A stretch of 7,053 bases of DNA, taken from DASXMX01 sp036794395. Lineage in GTDB: Bacteria; Planctomycetota; Phycisphaerae; Tepidisphaerales; Tepidisphaeraceae. Location: positions 1 through 7,053 of the forward strand of contig DAIRGS010000365.1 in NCBI GenBank assembly GCA_036794395.1. Direction: 5' to 3'. A model generated the notes under the pieces. It saw only the letters and a list, made by a program, of their open reading frames with translations. It was not told the DNA's origin and made no database searches. The first letter of the stretch is position 1. Each line of letters starts with the position of its first letter. Below are positions 6,131-7,053 of this stretch, in pieces. A program made the position numbers and the translations under genes.

Positions 6131-6404
6131 ATTCCCCATCGATCCAATCCGCGCCAATTTAAATGTAAATGATTGAATCAGAATACACATTGCGCACCCG
6201 CGCGACTGCTTCCGTTTTCAATTCTCAATGATCAGTTGTCCATTCGCGGAACGCTTCCCACCCAACGACCACAACACCCCGCAACCCAGCCACGCTCGCA
6301 CCGCGCACCGATAGAGGACCGCGTTCGGCCTCCCGCTCCCTTCCTCCCGACAACATTCCTCTCCAGATGAACCCGCCGTCATCTGCACGCCAGTTCCGCG
6401 ATTT

Positions 6405-6700
6405 CCTCGCGCGCTGCTCATTTTCCGCCCCTCCCATAACCCCCTGACCCGGCACACCTTAGCCGTACCTCCAAAAACCATCAGCGCGCAGCCCTCCACT
6501 CACCCTCGCGCGCTGCCCGATTTTGGACACCACCATAACCGCCGATGAATGCACACCTTAGCCGCACCCCCAAAAACCATCAGCGCGCAGCCCTTCGCGC
6601 ACCCTCGCGCGCTGCCCGATTTTCCACACCCCCATAACCGCAGACGAATTCACGCCTTAGCCACACCCCAAAAAACCATCAGCGCGCCAGCCCCCTCACG
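6405..6700. repeat. Three tandem copies of a 99-bp repeat with palindromic junctions
   Basis: Units start at 6405, 6504 and 6603, each with CCTCGCGCGCTG, giving an exact 99-bp period. Shared blocks in each unit are CCTCGCGCGCTG, ATTTT, CCATAACC or CCCATAACC, CACACCTTAGCC (CACGCCTTAGCC in unit 3) and AAAAACCATCAGCGCGC. Units 2 and 3 are closest; unit 1 has diverged most. At each junction CAGCGCGC and GCGCGCTG form an inverted repeat (6482-6489 with 6508-6515, and 6581-6588 with 6607-6614). The period is a multiple of three, so a 33-residue peptide repeat is formally open on the plus strand, but the composition and lack of a start context argue against coding. Function unknown. Confidence 0.85.
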
Positions 6701-6728
6701 CAAAATAAAGACTTACAGCCGCCCCCTC

Positions 6729-6763
6729 GCAACTCGCAACCCCCAACTAGCAACTAGCAACTT
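6729..6763 (+). repeat. GCAACTA heptamer run (5 units)
   Basis: Five 7-bp units: GCAACTC, GCAACCC, CCAACTA, GCAACTA, GCAACTT. Runs of this type occur dispersed between genes in PVC-group genomes (from memory). Non-coding. Confidence 0.75.
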
Positions 6764-6770
6764 TCTTAAA

Positions 6771-6800
6771 ATTGCAACCAAATGCAACGGAATGCAACGT
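6771..6800 (+). repeat. AATGCAACG decamers, left set
   Basis: Three 10-bp units in a row: ATTGCAACCA, AATGCAACGG, AATGCAACGT. Related decamers (GCAACGAAAT twice) lie at 6980-6999 on the far side of the octamer array, so the array is bracketed by the same motif. Confidence 0.65.
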
Positions 6801-6855
6801 TTCGCGAATACATGATTGCGCTCCACATGGAACTCCGCCGCGAAGCGCCCACCCC

Positions 6856-6943
6856 TTCGTCCCTTCGTCCCTTCGTCACTTCGTCCCTTCGTCCCTTCGT
6901 CACTTCGTCACTTCGTCACTTCGTCACTTCGTCACTTCGTCAC
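6856..6943 (+). repeat. Octamer array TTCGTCMC, 11 units
   Basis: Eleven contiguous 8-bp units, differing only at position 7: ccc, ccc, cac, ccc, ccc, then six times cac at the unit ends. Degenerate units continue to about 6967 (TCCATCAA, TCCGTGCC, TTCGTCCC). The order suggests local duplication of the CAC variant by slippage or unequal exchange. It is a microsatellite-like array with no unique spacers, so it is not CRISPR. Confidence 0.85.
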
Positions 6944-6979
6944 TCCATCAATCCGTGCCTTCGTCCCCGCGTCTCGTCC

Positions 6980-6999
6980 GCAACGAAATGCAACGAAAT
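6980..6999 (+). repeat. GCAACGAAAT decamers, right set
   Basis: Two perfect 10-bp units followed by a third degraded one (GAAACGTCTA). They are the counterpart of 6771-6800, about 200 bp away, in the same orientation and enclosing the octamer array. Confidence 0.6.
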
Positions 7000-7053
7000 G
7001 AAACGTCTACCGAAAACCGACCCCGACCCCACCCAACAACCCACCCCCAAACC

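Larger units (their letters stand above)
5930..7053. other. Gene-free, repeat-rich intergenic region upstream of the defence genes
   Basis: About 1.1 kb with no convincing gene. Open frames here are short, rich in Pro, Arg, Ser and His, and are mostly translations of the repeats. Contents from left to right: a candidate promoter, a 6-bp hairpin (6065-6081), the right copy of the 30-bp repeat, an AT-rich patch with the palindrome TGATTGAATCA (6170-6180), an 'attctcaatgatcagttgtcc'-like element (about 6221-6242), the 99-bp tandem repeat, the GCAACTA run, AATGCAACG decamers and the octamer array. The plus strand is markedly C-rich and G-poor towards the right end. Nothing recognisable as tRNA, rRNA or an origin was seen. 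Confidence 0.7.

Noticed and set aside
6218..6499. 93-codon minus-strand frame in the right intergenic region
   Set aside because: It spans an interspersed repeat and the first 99-bp unit, has odd Cys/Gly/Arg composition and no ribosome-binding site.
6405..6700. 99-bp repeat as a CRISPR or a coding repeat protein
   Set aside because: Only three long units with gradual divergence and no repeat-spacer pattern. The open frame is rich in Pro, Arg, Ser and His and has no ribosome-binding site or recognisable fold.
6856..6967. Octamer array as a CRISPR array
   Set aside because: The units are contiguous 8-mers without unique spacers, and no cas gene is nearby.
6816..7001. 61-codon plus-strand frame with 'LRPFVPSS'-like repeats
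   Set aside because: It is only the translation of the octamer array.

Overview
The window is part of a bacterial chromosome or large replicon. It is GC-rich, with patches of short interspersed repeats between genes: GCAGAT-type, GCAACTA heptamers, TTCGTCMC octamers and an 'attctcaatgatcagttgtcc'-like element. This style of intergenic DNA is common in the PVC group (Verrucomicrobiota/Planctomycetota). That placement is an inference from repeat style and base composition; there is no rRNA or other phylogenetic marker here.

All supported genes lie on the minus strand, so they read from right to left. In transcription order they are: (1) 5929-2819, a 1036-residue fused restriction-modification protein of the type ISP/IIG kind, with an N-terminal PD-(D/E)XK nuclease motif, a gamma-class N6-adenine methylase core and an ISP-type C-terminal specificity region, but no helicase; (2) 2764-1460, a 434-residue ApeA-like protein with a C-terminal HEPN RNase motif (R365-x4-H370), starting only 54 nt after gene 1 stops; (3) 1192-440, a 250-residue membrane-anchored NERD nuclease-domain protein with its own strong Shine-Dalgarno; (4) 157-1, the first 52 codons of a gene cut by the window edge, which looks like the start of a restriction-endonuclease-like protein. 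A 51-codon frame overlapping the 3' end of gene 2 is possible but unproven.

Read together this is a compact anti-phage defence island. A self-contained DNA restriction enzyme would act first. An abortive-infection type RNase (ApeA-like) is probably co-transcribed with it. A membrane-tethered nuclease-fold protein and a further nuclease-like gene lie downstream. The joint action is inferred from gene content and spacing; no regulator or phage sensor is visible.

The right end (5930-7053) has no convincing gene. It holds, in order, a possible promoter for gene 1, a 30-bp repeat that also occurs at 311-340 on the far side of genes 1-3, three copies of a 99-bp tandem repeat with palindromic junctions, a GCAACTA heptamer run, and an 11-unit TTCGTCMC octamer array bracketed by AATGCAACG decamers. 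The gap at 158-439 is a similar repeat patch. The defence block is therefore bordered on both sides by repeat-rich DNA.
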